Of a stretch of DNA of 56,480 nucleotides, positions 11,266 through 22,205 are shown piece by piece (position 1 is the first letter of the stretch; the number at the start of each line of letters is the position of its first letter). Origin of the DNA: Lichtheimia corymbifera B2541 (Eukaryota > Mucoromycota > Mucoromycetes > Mucorales > Lichtheimiaceae). The DNA lies in contig JNEU01000617.1 of the NCBI GenBank assembly GCA_000697475.1, positions 1-56,480 of the forward strand, given 5' to 3'. Below the pieces are notes generated by a model, which was not told the DNA's origin, ran no database searches, and saw only the letters and a list, made by a program, of their open reading frames with translations. The translations under genes and the position numbers were made by a program.

Positions 11266-12053
11266 GCTTGTCGTCATCGCTGTATGATTACAGATATCAG
11301 CTAAAGATCTACACGGTCTTATAATCAATATGGCAGTAAACATTTCCCACACAAACACACACACACACATCACAGACACGCATCTTAGATGTTCATCGTC
11401 ATTTTTTCTCAACGTTTTCCCGTCAATATTATGCAGCATGTTGTTGTTGCATGATTGAATGCATGCACGTTGAGTCAATCATGCACGCGTAGTGATCAGG
11501 TACAAACACGCATAAAGGACATTGCTTTCATCTTCCATAATACATGGAAATCGAAAATGGATTGTATTATTATCCAAAACCTGCAATAATCCAGTATCCT
11601 TGTAAAGGAGTTACCGACATTTGGGATATCATTCAGTTGCCATCATCATTATGGGAGCAGGGATCTTTTATTTTGTGAAACGTTGGACAGCATAGGTGGT
11701 ATGTAGCAGCCACGGTGATTTTCATCAATAAGGGAACCCACAACAATGCGTGCGTACGTAGTATACACGCTACTTGTGAAATGTGAATTACTTTAATAGC
11801 CTATGACCCAGCATCACAAGGTTGAATCAGGGGAAAATGAGATGGAGAGATCTGCATCATAATTTGAATAGCTGTGGGTAGAGGACAAGGCGGGAATATC
11901 TTCATCCACTTTGACTTGATGATAAGAGAAAGGGCATTTGGGTGGGTGGATCCAGTAGCAGCAGCAGCAGCAGCTGTTGGTAGTCGGACTATAGATTTCC
12001 ACACCAGGACTGGATTGAATGCATGCACTCTATCTATTATCTTCCACCTTCTT
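11266..12053. other. Intergenic upstream of the AMPK gamma gene
   Basis: It contains a CA microsatellite near 11350-11370 and a GCA/GCT run near 11955-11975. The sequence TTGAGTCAATCATGCACGC near 11470 includes an AP-1-like TGAGTCA site upstream of peptide gene 2. An ORF reads through 11874-12053 in frame with the AMPK gamma gene, but its peptide does not look like a real N-terminus. Confidence 0.4.
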
Positions 12054-13402
12054 ATGAATACCTCGTCGTCGTCACCGCCACAACCACCTTCGAATGAAGA
12101 CCATGAATCACTCTTGTTGGAATCACCATCACCACCAGCAGCTGCGACAGCTACCGACCTTGAAGAACCATGCGAGATTCAAACCCATATGCGGTCATTT
12201 CTCAAACAACATACGGCGTACGATGTCTTGCCTGTGAGTTACAGACTCATTGTTTTTGATACCCGTCTTTTGGTGAAGAAAGCACTAGGAGCACTTGTAC
12301 AAAATGGTAACTTTATTATTGAAACGAGAGAGAGGGAAGGAAGGAAGGCCACGCTAGGGTCTAACGCTATGTATGACAGGGATCGTCTCGGCACCTTTAT
12401 GGTCAAGCGATACACACCAATTCGCCGGCATGTTAACGGTCTCAGATTTCGTTCACCTTATTCAATACTATTATCATCACATGTCAGTCGAGGATGCTCT
12501 ACAAGATATAGAAAAATTCGAGATTGGTCATCTACGCGACCTTGAGAAAAAGTTGGATATGCCAGCACCACAATTGGTATCCATGCATCCCATGGCTACC
12601 TTATATGATGCCTGTCAACTCTTGGCAACGAGTCGTGCTCATCGAGTACCCTTGTTGGATCATGATCATCTCGGCACAGAAACCATCATCAGTGTTGTCA
12701 CCCAATACCGTATCCTCAAGTTTATTGCCGTCAATGTAAATATTCCCCCATTTCTATATACGCAGGTGGGTCTAACATTTTTCTCATTTTAGTTCAAGCA
12801 TACACAATCATTACGACGAACATTGGCCGATTTGAAAATTGGAACATACAAGAATATCGCAACTGCTACCATGACTACGCCTGTGGTTGATCTTATCAAT
12901 ACCTTTGTCGACAAGAAAATAAGTGCTGTGCCGATCGTAGATGATCAAAGTAAGTACAATGGATAAAGGAAAGGATACAGGTACTCATGGATCGATTAGA
13001 TGTGGTATTGAATGTATACGAGACGGTGGATGTCATGGTATGTTCGAAGGAAAAAGATCTAACGCCTCATTGCTAAGAGTATATACCGTGTTGTATAGAG
13101 TATAGCCAGGGCAGGCCGATTTAACGATCTTGACATGCCGGTGGAAGAAGCATTGGAAGCACGTCCCAAGGTAAAAAGAAACGAACCCTCTCTTCTCTCC
13201 TTGATTGTTTGGCTGATCCATGATGTTGCAGAATTATCCTGGTGTGCACACTTGCACTTTGAATGACACCTTGTACTCAGTATTTCGGACGATAAGGAAA
13301 CAGCGAGTCTATCGGTTGATTGTGATTGACCAAGATCAAAAACTCGTGGGCATTGTGAGTCTTTCAGATATCCTAGGTTACCTTGTAGGTTATGAACATT
13401 AA
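12054..13402 (+). CDS. SNF4: AMPK/Snf1 complex gamma subunit (CBS-domain nucleotide sensor)
   Basis: This is the energy-sensing gamma subunit of the Snf1/AMPK kinase; its CBS pairs bind AMP, ADP and ATP. There are about 345 residues in six exons. The N-terminal 40 residues are Ser/Pro-rich and disordered. CBS1 begins near SFLKQHTAYDVLP and includes SYRLIVFDTRLLVKKALGAL. The conserved APLWSS...FAGMLTVSDFVHLIQYYY follows after the first intron. CBS2 holds SRAHRVPLLD and VVTQYRILKFIAVN. CBS3 holds ISAVPIVDDQ and VVLNVYETVDVM. CBS4 holds TIRKQRVYRLIVID and LVGIVSLSDILGYLV. Introns were placed by phase. The fourth acceptor gives the family sequence NVVLNVYETVDV, and the fifth gives SIARAGRFNDLDMPVEEAL. 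The gene ends 214 bases from the convergent Zn2Cys6 gene. Confidence 0.95.
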
Positions 13403-13616
13403 ACCTATTGTATATAATGAAACGCGTATTCATCATCATCATCATCATAAACCATCATTTTGAGGAGGAGGAGGAAACGAGGAGATACAAATTTATATAA
13501 TTGGACAAACAAAAGATAAAAAAAAAGGAATTCAAACGAGGACACTATGTACATGGATTCGACCGGGAGGGGAAATAATAGAGGATGATGAGATAATTGG
13601 CGGGGGGAAGGCTTGT

Positions 13617-15937
13617 TTAGATGGATGAATAACCATGCTTTGAGAAATAAACTTCCAATGCACGTTTCAATTCGGTAAAATAAACACCAGAGTTGGTGGA
13701 GGTGGTAGTAGTAGTAGCGGATGAAGAAGTGGTACATGGAGAATGATGATGGTGGTGGTGATGTTGATGGTGTTGGCGATGTTGGTATTCAGAAAGTGAT
13801 TCATCATCGTCGTCGTCGTCCGAAGTTGTTTGTAGCGTGCTTTGACTTGATTCGGAATAAGGGGTCAACATGCCTTGATTGTGGTCAATAGCGGGATCTG
13901 AAAATGCTGATGTGAGAATGGTGTTGTTGTATCCATCCGAGGGGCTCATAAGATCCATGTAATGCTTGAGGACACGTAATGTTGCATGGAGATTGTCAGT
14001 GGCTCGTGCACGGATGGCTGCATTGGGAGAATTAAGTAACATTTTCATGGCGTCACTTGCTACCAGCACCAAATGCAATTCCACTATACATGGCAACGTG
14101 TGGTGTAGTTCTTGAAATATCCTTGCAAGAGCATCAGTGCAAATGGATACAATCAAAAGTGCTCGTTCCCCATCAATTCGATTCAAAGAAGCACCCATGA
14201 GGTTGGTTTCTTCAGGAGCATGCATGACTCGGGCTTCCAGTGATAACCAAGTGGAATAATATAACTTGTTGAGGTATAAAACGTGATAATCACGGCATTG
14301 TTGAACACGACGCTGATCCAGATATTCCATAGGCCCATCCGATAACTTGAATTCTGAAGGCATCGATCGCCAAAAAGCAAACATTTGGTTCTCCAAGTGC
14401 TCAATATCGGTACATCGCACTGATTGCACCGTGCCTGCCATGAGTCTGTAACCGGTTTCATCTACCTTTGTAAAGATATGGCACTCATTCATCCGTACGA
14501 CTTGCTGATACAATAATATTGAATCGCGAATGACAGGGTCTTGTTGTTCACAGGGTAAAAGTACAGGGTAGCCAACATTGTCATGCAACAAATCATCTGA
14601 GATATTGGCACGTCCATCGTGGATAATGTGCAAACTGATTTCCAGGTAACGAATCATATAAAACATCCGTCTCCAAGACTCCGCTTCTGCCAAGATAACC
14701 CAATCGACTGTGTTTGGATCAGCATCCAGGATATCCATATATTTGTGCCTCAATTCCAATGCCATACGCCAAGCCATGCTGATGGTGAGTCGTGCTTCGC
14801 TGTTGCGTAACAAGATCAATGAACATTGACCCAGGAGTACCAAGGTACCCATCATTTCAATATCCGGTTCCTTTTCAAACATGCTGTCTTCCAAGGATTG
14901 CCGTGCTTCCTGTCGAAAGGATTCAGCCATAGCTCGACGATACATCAATGTCATGCCATCCACATGAACATGCTGACATTGGGAATAGCCGATAAATGCT
15001 GCAATAGCTGTTGTTAACATGCTGTCAGGTTGATTGCGTAAGATAGGCTGGTAATAAGGTCGTACGAGCACTGGATGAATGAGGCCGAAACAATGAAAGA
15101 ATGAATCATAAAAGTGTAACTTGATAAAAGTACGTGACCAAGTTGGGATCAAGGGTGAACAACACGATTTGAATGATGAGGATGGTGATGGCTGTTGTTG
15201 GATCATGGTTGTCATCGATGTTGTATCATTTTCTTCCTCGACTTTGCTTCCAAATATGGAACGTAATAATTGTTCGATAAAGAGCATCTTGTTGGTCACT
15301 GTCAATCGCTGTAATCGTTTATCGACATAATATGTAGGTTGTCGTGCTGGTGTTGCTAATGAGAAATAAGGCATTGATCGTTGTAGAAACATGGCAATGT
15401 CGGCTACTGATTTAATGTTGGTCTGAAATTGGAGGCCATCTGCACTGCGACTTAATGTCAGCTGCCATCCATCATCATCATCATCATCATCATCCCGTCG
15501 TTGCCGTTTCGTATGCCGTAATATACTGATATTGTCATCATTATCCATCACCATGGTATCATTATTGTTATTATGGTTGTTGTCATGCTGTAATTGTAAT
15601 GCCACATTCAATGCTCGTAACTGTTCCTCCATAGCAGCCACGTCGTCTTCCAAAAGATGGACTTGATCAAGCATTCGGTTGCGTTTCGATACTGGCACCG
15701 TCTTCCTGCTAATGTCCGGTTTGATTGTAAACTTGAATACACACGGCAGCTCCATGCGATAGCATCGTTCACATTGCATGCCTTGTGCCACAAAGCATTT
15801 GCGTCGATGAGCACGACAGTTTTCACCTTATCACATATATTTTATACGTCAGTCAATATATTCCTTGTGTTGAGTCCTTTCTTTTCCTACTTACAAGGTT
15901 TATTTCGCTTCTGCTTGGCTATACCATGAGAAGCCAT
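13617..15937 (-). CDS. Zn2Cys6 fungal transcription factor
   Basis: A nuclear DNA-binding regulator of about 750 residues. Exon 1 (ATG at 15937) encodes MASHGIAKQKRNKP and half a cysteine codon. After a roughly 90-base intron the zinc cluster reads C-ENC-RAHRRK-C, then C-ERC-YRMELP-C. The spacing is C-x2-C-x6-C-x7-C-x2-C-x6-C, the complete binuclear zinc cluster. A short coiled coil with leucine heptads follows (LDQVHLLEDDVAAMEEQLRAL), the usual dimerisation element. The centre carries a fungal_trans-type middle homology region (SWRRMFYMIRYLEISL and onwards). Low-complexity Asn, Asp and His runs flank the ends, including eight Asp in a row and a His-rich block near residue 690. The target genes are unknown. 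Confidence 0.92.
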
Positions 15938-17301
15938 TGATAATGTGCGTAATGGGGTGTGAACAAGATGAGTTTGTCTGTGTAGTGGAAAGGGTATAGC
16001 TTGCAAAAAGACACAAGAACAAAAAAAAGTCTCCCCCCTTTCGGGGCATGCAAGAAATGGGATATCGGCTAATCTTGCGTCCCGATCCTCCCATCTAATG
16101 TCTTATCCAATGGAGATGCTGTATGCATCTGGTATGTGCGACACTATAAGCAATAAGTTACTACTTGTGTCTACCGTGAAACAATAACCCTTAATCTCTC
16201 ACTCTCACTCTCTTTTTTTTTTCTTTCCCTTGATTACACTTTTCCACTCCTTTGTAATATAAAAGTATCCAAGTAAAAGTAGTATGTATGTACGTGCGCA
16301 ATATGCATGTATGCACATACATGTATGCAATGTCATTAGCTGAGCCTGATCTGATGAGAAAGGGATGAAACGGGGTAGCTTGCTCTTTCGGGTGGGTCAA
16401 CAACAATTATGAAATTCTCCTTGATTGCCCTTCTTAACAGCGACTCTCATTCCATGTTGGTACCACCCACCACGTAATATATACAGATGTTTCACATTTT
16501 ACACATGGCTGCTCAGATCAATACTCTCTCTCTGTCTCTCACTCACTCCTTGTCTTCTCCTTTGATCGACAACAATGATATCATTCTTCTCAGCTGATGC
16601 TGATGAGAATAATAAATGTTACTCATTGAGCAATGCATTGACGCGTTTTAATAATACATGCTCAGCATTCATAAAGAACAAGGAGAAAGACATGTTGATG
16701 CGGGTCATCATGATGATGGTCTGCTGACTTGATTACATTTGCAGGATTGGGTGACACAAACCAACGACCCCCATCATTTGGTGCAACTTCAGGGTCGATA
16801 TTACATCACGTGATGCATTATTTAAGAGAGATCAAGAGTACGCGTTTCTAATCTGGAGCTGTACCGGTATGCCAACTAGCCTTTGATCACTCAATATGGG
16901 GTCGGGGTGCCATATCATGCTTTCAAAATACACGTAAATGTGGAGAAAGAGAGAGGAGTTCACTCAATGGTAGTCAGGAGGAATGTCACGTGTTCTTTTT
17001 CCCATTTTCCATGGCAACATGTTACTACTGCTGCTCCATTTCCCAGATATATCTCCCTTTATCCATAACCATCTTCGTATATAAAAACGTTACTGTGTAC
17101 TTTATGGACGTGTAGATATGATGGAATACATTGGATAAAAAGGTGTTGTTGTACTCTGTGCGGTAGATGCTATCGCTGCTGGAATGTTCTTGATGTATGC
17201 GTGTGTGTGTGTGATTGTGAGTTTGTATGGTGTGAGATGTGCGTGTGTGTGGTTCCGTGGCATGTGCGTGTGTGTGTGTGTGTCAAAGTCAACAGATGGC
17301 A
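15938..17301. other. Intergenic, 1.36 kb, no gene seen
   Basis: It holds CT-rich and GT-rich simple runs (about 16195-16220, 17195-17285) and the upstream region of the Zn2Cys6 gene. A minus-strand ORF at 17102-17413 overlaps the last RPB12 exons but is intron and downstream read-through. Confidence 0.5.
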
Positions 17302-17600
17302 TTAACGAGCCTCGAATTGAACCACTATTCAAAGCTATTAGTAAACGAACGAACCTTTCTATCCCATGATCATGATGATGACACCTACTTCTCTTTGTTC
17401 TCTTCTTGTACATGATTCTGTGACCGCAGTCTTGGCAACGAATGGGCTCTCTAGGCTTGAGTTGATTTTCGCATCCACAGTCTACTTGCTGGATTAGTCA
17501 TCCTAGTGTGCGTGATCGAAGGAGATCCAGACTTACCAGCACAAATGTAGACCATGGCTTGGTTTTGTGGACGGATGGGAGTACCCTGGTAACCTTCCAT
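17302..17600 (-). CDS. RPB12: RNA polymerases I/II/III common subunit Rpb12 (RPABC4), 3 exons
   Basis: A 59-residue zinc-ribbon subunit shared by the three nuclear RNA polymerases. Exon 1 gives [21 protein letters not shown]. Exon 2 gives [31 protein letters not shown]. Exon 3 has only eight codons counting the stop: MVQFEAR. The two CxxC-type pairs (ICADCGC and RCQDCG) bind zinc. The end [15 protein letters not shown] is nearly invariant in the family. The acceptor for exon 3 was picked because only TTTGAATAG before TGGTTCAATTCG yields that ending; otherwise translation runs into the GT microsatellite. Length equals that of other eukaryotes. Confidence 0.95.
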
Positions 17601-18235
17601 TGTTCAAGAGAGAGAGGGAGGGAGAGAGAAAAGTTGACAGCAGAGTGGGGTCGGTCAGTCAAAAAAGTCAAATTTTGTCGCTGTGGTTGGTGGCGGTGCG
17701 GAGGTGTTGTCGCATCATCCTTTGATCAAAATCGGTATCCTGGATACAGCCTGTTTATTGATGATTCACTGGTTGGGGTGTTTTTAGCATTAGCAACTTT
17801 TTCATCTTGTGGTATCTTGTGGTAGTGCATCCCAAGCAAATGGACCACCAGACTGCTACAACAAGAGAAATGTCATGTGATCTATGGAAGGTAGACGATC
17901 CATGTGGATTTGTTTCACCCAGCTGATACAGGCATGGTTATCGCCGATAAATGAGACTTGCAGGAACAGCGAGGTTCATGATGAAATAGGATTGCGTATA
18001 TTCGATATTTGGGACACAAAGGTAAAAACACGATGCCATATGAGGAGAGAGAGGGGGAAGCAATAGTGTACGTGACTATTTGCAGTTGCTTGCCTTGAAA
18101 TTAAGTACAGAGCTCATCTTTGTCTCGGTGTCGTTTTCATTCTTCCTGCAGTTCCGAATACACACACACACACACACACTCACACTCACTCACTCACAGA
18201 GAAAAGCCTCCCTTCTCATACACACACTCTCAACC
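17601..18235. other. Intergenic, shared upstream region of RPB12 and the next gene
   Basis: A divergent promoter region with GAGAGAGGGAGG purine runs at 17610-17630 and 18040-18060 and a CA repeat at 18160-18200. No gene was recognised. Confidence 0.5.
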
Positions 18236-19856
18236 ATGACTGACGACTTGATGGAAGACGTGTCAATGTCCCCAGTATCATCTCCCATGGAGGTTGAAGG
18301 TAAAGAACAAAGAAAACAATATGTAAATGGTTCAAGCTTTAATGCCCTCAGTCGGTTCATTAGATGATACTACAGCTACAACTACAAGAATGCCTCCTCT
18401 ACGAAGGTCAACACGCGTGCGACGGCAATTTTCAGAGCGACTTTCAGAAGCAATGGGGAACAGTGCAACCTACAATGAGGATAGTGAAGAAGACGAGTCA
18501 ATGAGTTTGGATTCACCAGCAACCCTGAACCGCTATACGACACGGCTAAGGTCACCTGAAAGCGATAGCGATACGCAGCAGTCAGTCTTCAAGCAACAAG
18601 TGCGTAAAAGACGTAGTTTGACACAAAGGTTGGCTGAAGCAAAGGGAGCTGCCTCTTCATCACAAAAGGAAGATGACCAAGAGTGGTGTGAACCATCATC
18701 ATCATCAAGCACACCTCCAAGGCGACGACGCAAGATGCGACATATGAGTGAGGAATCAGAGGAGAGGAGTACGCGACAAGGCAGCATTGGATTGGAATAT
18801 AACAATGCTCGTGATGGTAAAACAAACAAGGTTGGTCGTCGACGTCGCTTGAGACCACAGAGCGCTATTCTTCCTCCTACAACTGGATCCACAGGTGCAA
18901 CTTGGGTTGAACGTACTGTCAACAAGAGTGATGATCAAGATGACGAGGATATGAGTGGTACCTATGGATTACATAAACAATCACCAACTTCCAAAGTGGT
19001 TAGCATCGAACCCATTATCATTGGTACCACCACTACCACATCCTCCTCTTCCACCAAAAGCACTCAACAACAACAGCAACAGCAACATCAACAGCACAGC
19101 AGCCATAGCAACCATCATTCACACTCGATAGCAACCATAACCAACACTACAGGTGAAGGAGACGGGTTACCAAGACGACGTCGTGTTCGACCTGATTCTT
19201 TGGCAGAAAAACTGGATCGATTTGCACAACAACCTGCCGTTGACCTGGTGGATCTTAGTCAACACTTGTATATTCCAAGTATCGTTTCACCACAAGAACA
19301 GCGACAATCATCACCTTTATCATCTACATATCATGAACCTATCGTCATTGATGACCCAACACCACCTTCATCACCCACTGCGACAACCACTACTATAACT
19401 ACTGCAACTACTATGAACTCCTCTCCTCAAGCTGCTGCAAATCCTTTATTGGATCATCCTTCAAACTCTGAGAATACCAATACTACCACTACGTCTGATG
19501 CTATTTTGGAAGAAGAAACGACAACAGCAACCGATCTTCATCATTCATCATCCGATACCAATACGACTCTAGAAAATGGTACTATATCATCATCACCACC
19601 ACCAGATACAATTCAGCCTTTAAATGATCAACAGCAGCAGACTATGGATCCGGGGGAAGAAAGTAGCCATGATACCGTCAGCACACCGGCCAATAGTCAA
19701 TCGCCGGATCATCATCATCACCATCATCATCATCATACCAGCATGGATATCAGCAATGATCAGCAACAAGAACAATTACAGGATGAGAAACCACCATCTA
19801 CTTATATTGGTCGTGTTTTTGGCACAGTCTCACGCTTCCTATGGGGTTCTTCTTGA
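18236..19856 (+). CDS. Disordered Arg/Ser/His-rich protein of unknown function, 2 exons
   Basis: About 520 residues. Exon 1 encodes MTDDLMEDVSMSPVSSPMEVE. The first intron starts at 18300 and ends at 18336 (37 nt) or, more plausibly, 18351 (52 nt); both keep frame. The body is almost wholly low-complexity. It holds three spaced basic motifs of one style (STRVRRQFSERLSEA; KRRSLTQRLAEAKG; RRRVRPDSLAEKLDRFA), a polyGln/His tract, Thr runs and a run of ten His. The last residues, YIGRVFGTVSRFLWGSS, look like an amphipathic membrane- or protein-binding helix. I do not recognise the family. The repeated R-x-S/F-(A/T)-E/Q-(R/K)-L basic motif suggests chromatin or nuclear localisation, as inference only. 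Confidence 0.75.
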
Positions 19857-20422
19857 TCTCTTTTTTTATTTATCCATCATTCTCTCTCTTATTTGTATTT
19901 CAACACTTTCCGCACCATTTGTTCATTTCTTCCCCACCTCACATGCGGGTTACATAGCGCCTAGATATGGAAGAATTCGCCCTGTTATAATAAAGTACTT
20001 GATCACGTAAATACAATTTCATTTGCCTGCTGGTGAACATTAGAAAAAGGCGCTCGAGGTTGATGTGTTGTCCTTCAAAATGTTCACTCTTCATTTATCA
20101 GCTGCATTTTGGTTAGATTTCATTAGGTTTCTATGCATCATATATAGGCACAAAGATGTTTATACAATAGCTATGAGTGTATTGCTTCTAGAATGTAAAA
20201 CATTTCCATGGGTGAGCAGGAGATGACTATATAGGATACGTGAAGTATATCTGAGAAGACTTTCAGGAGCATCCAAAAACTTCCTCTACGAGCAAGGGGT
20301 ACTCCTTTATGTGAGCGTTTAACCGAACTCTGTTGCCATCCCCCTCAAAAGCTATAAAGTAACAAGTTTTCTGTTTACCGCTGGTACATGTCTATTATGT
20401 TTTCAACTCACACACTGAGACA
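19857..20422. other. Intergenic, promoter of the cysteine-rich gene
   Basis: It ends with a TATA-like CTATAAAGTAAC at about 20352, some 70 bases before the ATG. No other gene was seen. Confidence 0.5.
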
Positions 20423-21012
20423 ATGAAGGCTTTTTCTACTATGATCATTTCCTTTGCGTTTCTAGGTGCGCTCCATTCCAATCCTATTGCAGGCCCTCTT
20501 CAAAATGGCCTGTGTTCGGTTGTTCGCGGTCTCGATGCTTGCCCTTCAGATTCACTTGCCTGTGCCTACGAGACAATCAAAGCCAAGAACGAAAGATATG
20601 GTATGTAAAGATTTGAGTCAAAATAAGCGTGCCATTGATCTTGCTTTGCTAGATAACATCATAAAGCATCCATGTGGTCCTCGTGACCAGTCTACTGAAT
20701 GTGACAAATTTCATTATAATGAAAAAGATTGTTTGAAGAATGGATGCACCTGGGTTCATACAACGGCGCTACACGAGAACTCGGCATGTGAGTAAATGGA
20801 TGCATGGAAACGTAATATACCGTAACCGTTAACATGTATGTATGCTTCAAGACAACATGGTCATCACCCAATGTAGAGAGAAACTATTTTGCAGTGACCT
20901 TGTACAAAAGTCAACATGTGACAAATATTCAGACACCTGCATGTGGAACAATGCATACGAAATAAATGGTCCATCCAGAAAAAGATATTTTGAATACTGC
21001 CATTGTGCTTAA
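20423..21012 (+). CDS. Small secreted cysteine-rich protein A, 3 exons
   Basis: About 150 residues. The signal peptide is MKAFSTMIISFAFLGALHS. The mature chain has a regular pattern of cysteines: NGLCSVVRGLDACP...LACAYET, then HPCGPRD...ECDKFHYNEKDCLKNGCTW, then TQCREKLFCSDLVQKSTCDKYSDTCMW. Introns lie after G of KNERY(G/AT) and after the first base of a Tyr codon; both are phase 1. It is paralogous to the gene at 21388-21976 (ENGLCTIVRGL, NEKDCLKNDCTW and a C-x3-F-C-x-D block all recur). I do not know the family. It looks like an extracellular disulphide-rich protein, perhaps an effector or wall protein. Confidence 0.8.
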
Positions 21013-21387
21013 AATCGGCCTACATGTATGCTTTTGAGCTAATATGAAATCATGACCTCCGAAATGACGTTAGATAGAAGCACATTGCATCACCTTATAT
21101 GTAGACGCCCTTAAAGATATGTACTCCCTTTCATCGCAGAAGAGACATATATACGCTCTAGGGCGTAAAAGTAGGTGAAAAGGTTTACAATGCAAATATT
21201 ATGCGGTGGAACGCTGCGTCTCACAAGCGTACAAACATCACTGAACTTTAGGTTGCATGTTACTCGAGATGCTTAAACAGATGGAAAAGCCGAAAGTTTT
21301 ATCGGATTCATGACTATTGAAAAAAATATATAAAAATAACCAATTTTGCACCAACTACTGCTATCTATCCCTCCTACTCAAAACACG

Positions 21388-21976
21388 AGGAAGATTTCTG
21401 CTCTTGCTCTATCCCTGGCGGTTCTAGGTGCATCCCATTCTGTTCAGGGTGCCTTCCCTGATCCAGGTCAAATCGGAGACGTTTTTGAAAATGGCTTATG
21501 CACGATTGTCCGTGGTCTTAATTTTTGCCCACCTAATCCATTGCCTTGTACTTACGAGACCATTAAATCCAAGAACCAGTGGTTTGGTAAAGTATTCGCT
21601 TTGCCGCCGATAGTAACATAGGTTGCTTATCTTCCATTTCATCGTATGCATATTAGATAACACTATGAAGCGTTCGTGCGCCGATAGTAATCCGGACGTC
21701 AAATGCATGGATTTTAGAGACAATGAAAAAGATTGCTTGAAGAACGATTGTACTTGGCTTGCAAGGACAGTCTTAAGCCGTAAGGAACACTCATCAAAGC
21801 GTTTATATCCAAACACTAATATGCTAATCAATACGTTTACACCTAAAGATAACCAGGTTGAAACGCTTTGCAGGGATGAGTTTTTCTGCCTCGATATTGT
21901 GAGTGAGTCAGTATGCGCAAAGTATTCAAAGGAATGCCAGTGGAATCCAGCAATTGGTTGCGATAACAAGGCCTAA
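21388..21976 (+). CDS. Small secreted cysteine-rich protein B, start codon not found
   Basis: Paralogue of protein A. At the position where A has ATGAAG, this copy reads AGGAAG (21388), so the start codon is lost. No in-frame ATG lies upstream before a stop and none follows in exon 1. Everything else is open: a signal-peptide-like stretch (ISALALSLAVLGASHSVQG), then ENGLCTIVRGLNFCP, NEKDCLKNDCTW, and LCRDEFFCLDIV...VCAKYSKECQW. The first intron (about 21586-21658) has normal ends. A second putative intron, 21780-21848, is 69 nt with no stop in frame, so it may be retained. Either it is a young pseudogene or an unseen upstream exon supplies the start. A TATA box, TATATAAAAATAACC, lies about 60 bases upstream. 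Confidence 0.6.
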
Positions 21977-22205
21977 ACAACTACAGTCATTATGGATGCA
22001 AATAAAGAGCCTTTTCGATAAGCCAATCACCTTTGCACTTATATGCAAGATAGTTATAGAGAGCACTGTGTTGACGGTACTTTAGCTCTGTATGTTATAG
22101 AATTCAAGCAATAACGAAGAGCAAAGACATTCTCAGATAGGTGAATGTACACATAAACGTTTTAATAAACACATGATCGAACATGAAAGGGTATATGTAA
22201 TCTTT

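Noticed and set aside
13220..13402. Separate 60-residue gene
   Set aside because: It is the last exon of the AMPK gamma gene, joined in phase to the preceding exon.
17102..17301. Minus-strand ORF with His/Thr repeats
   Set aside because: It is a read-through of the RPB12 intron and 3' region into GT microsatellites.
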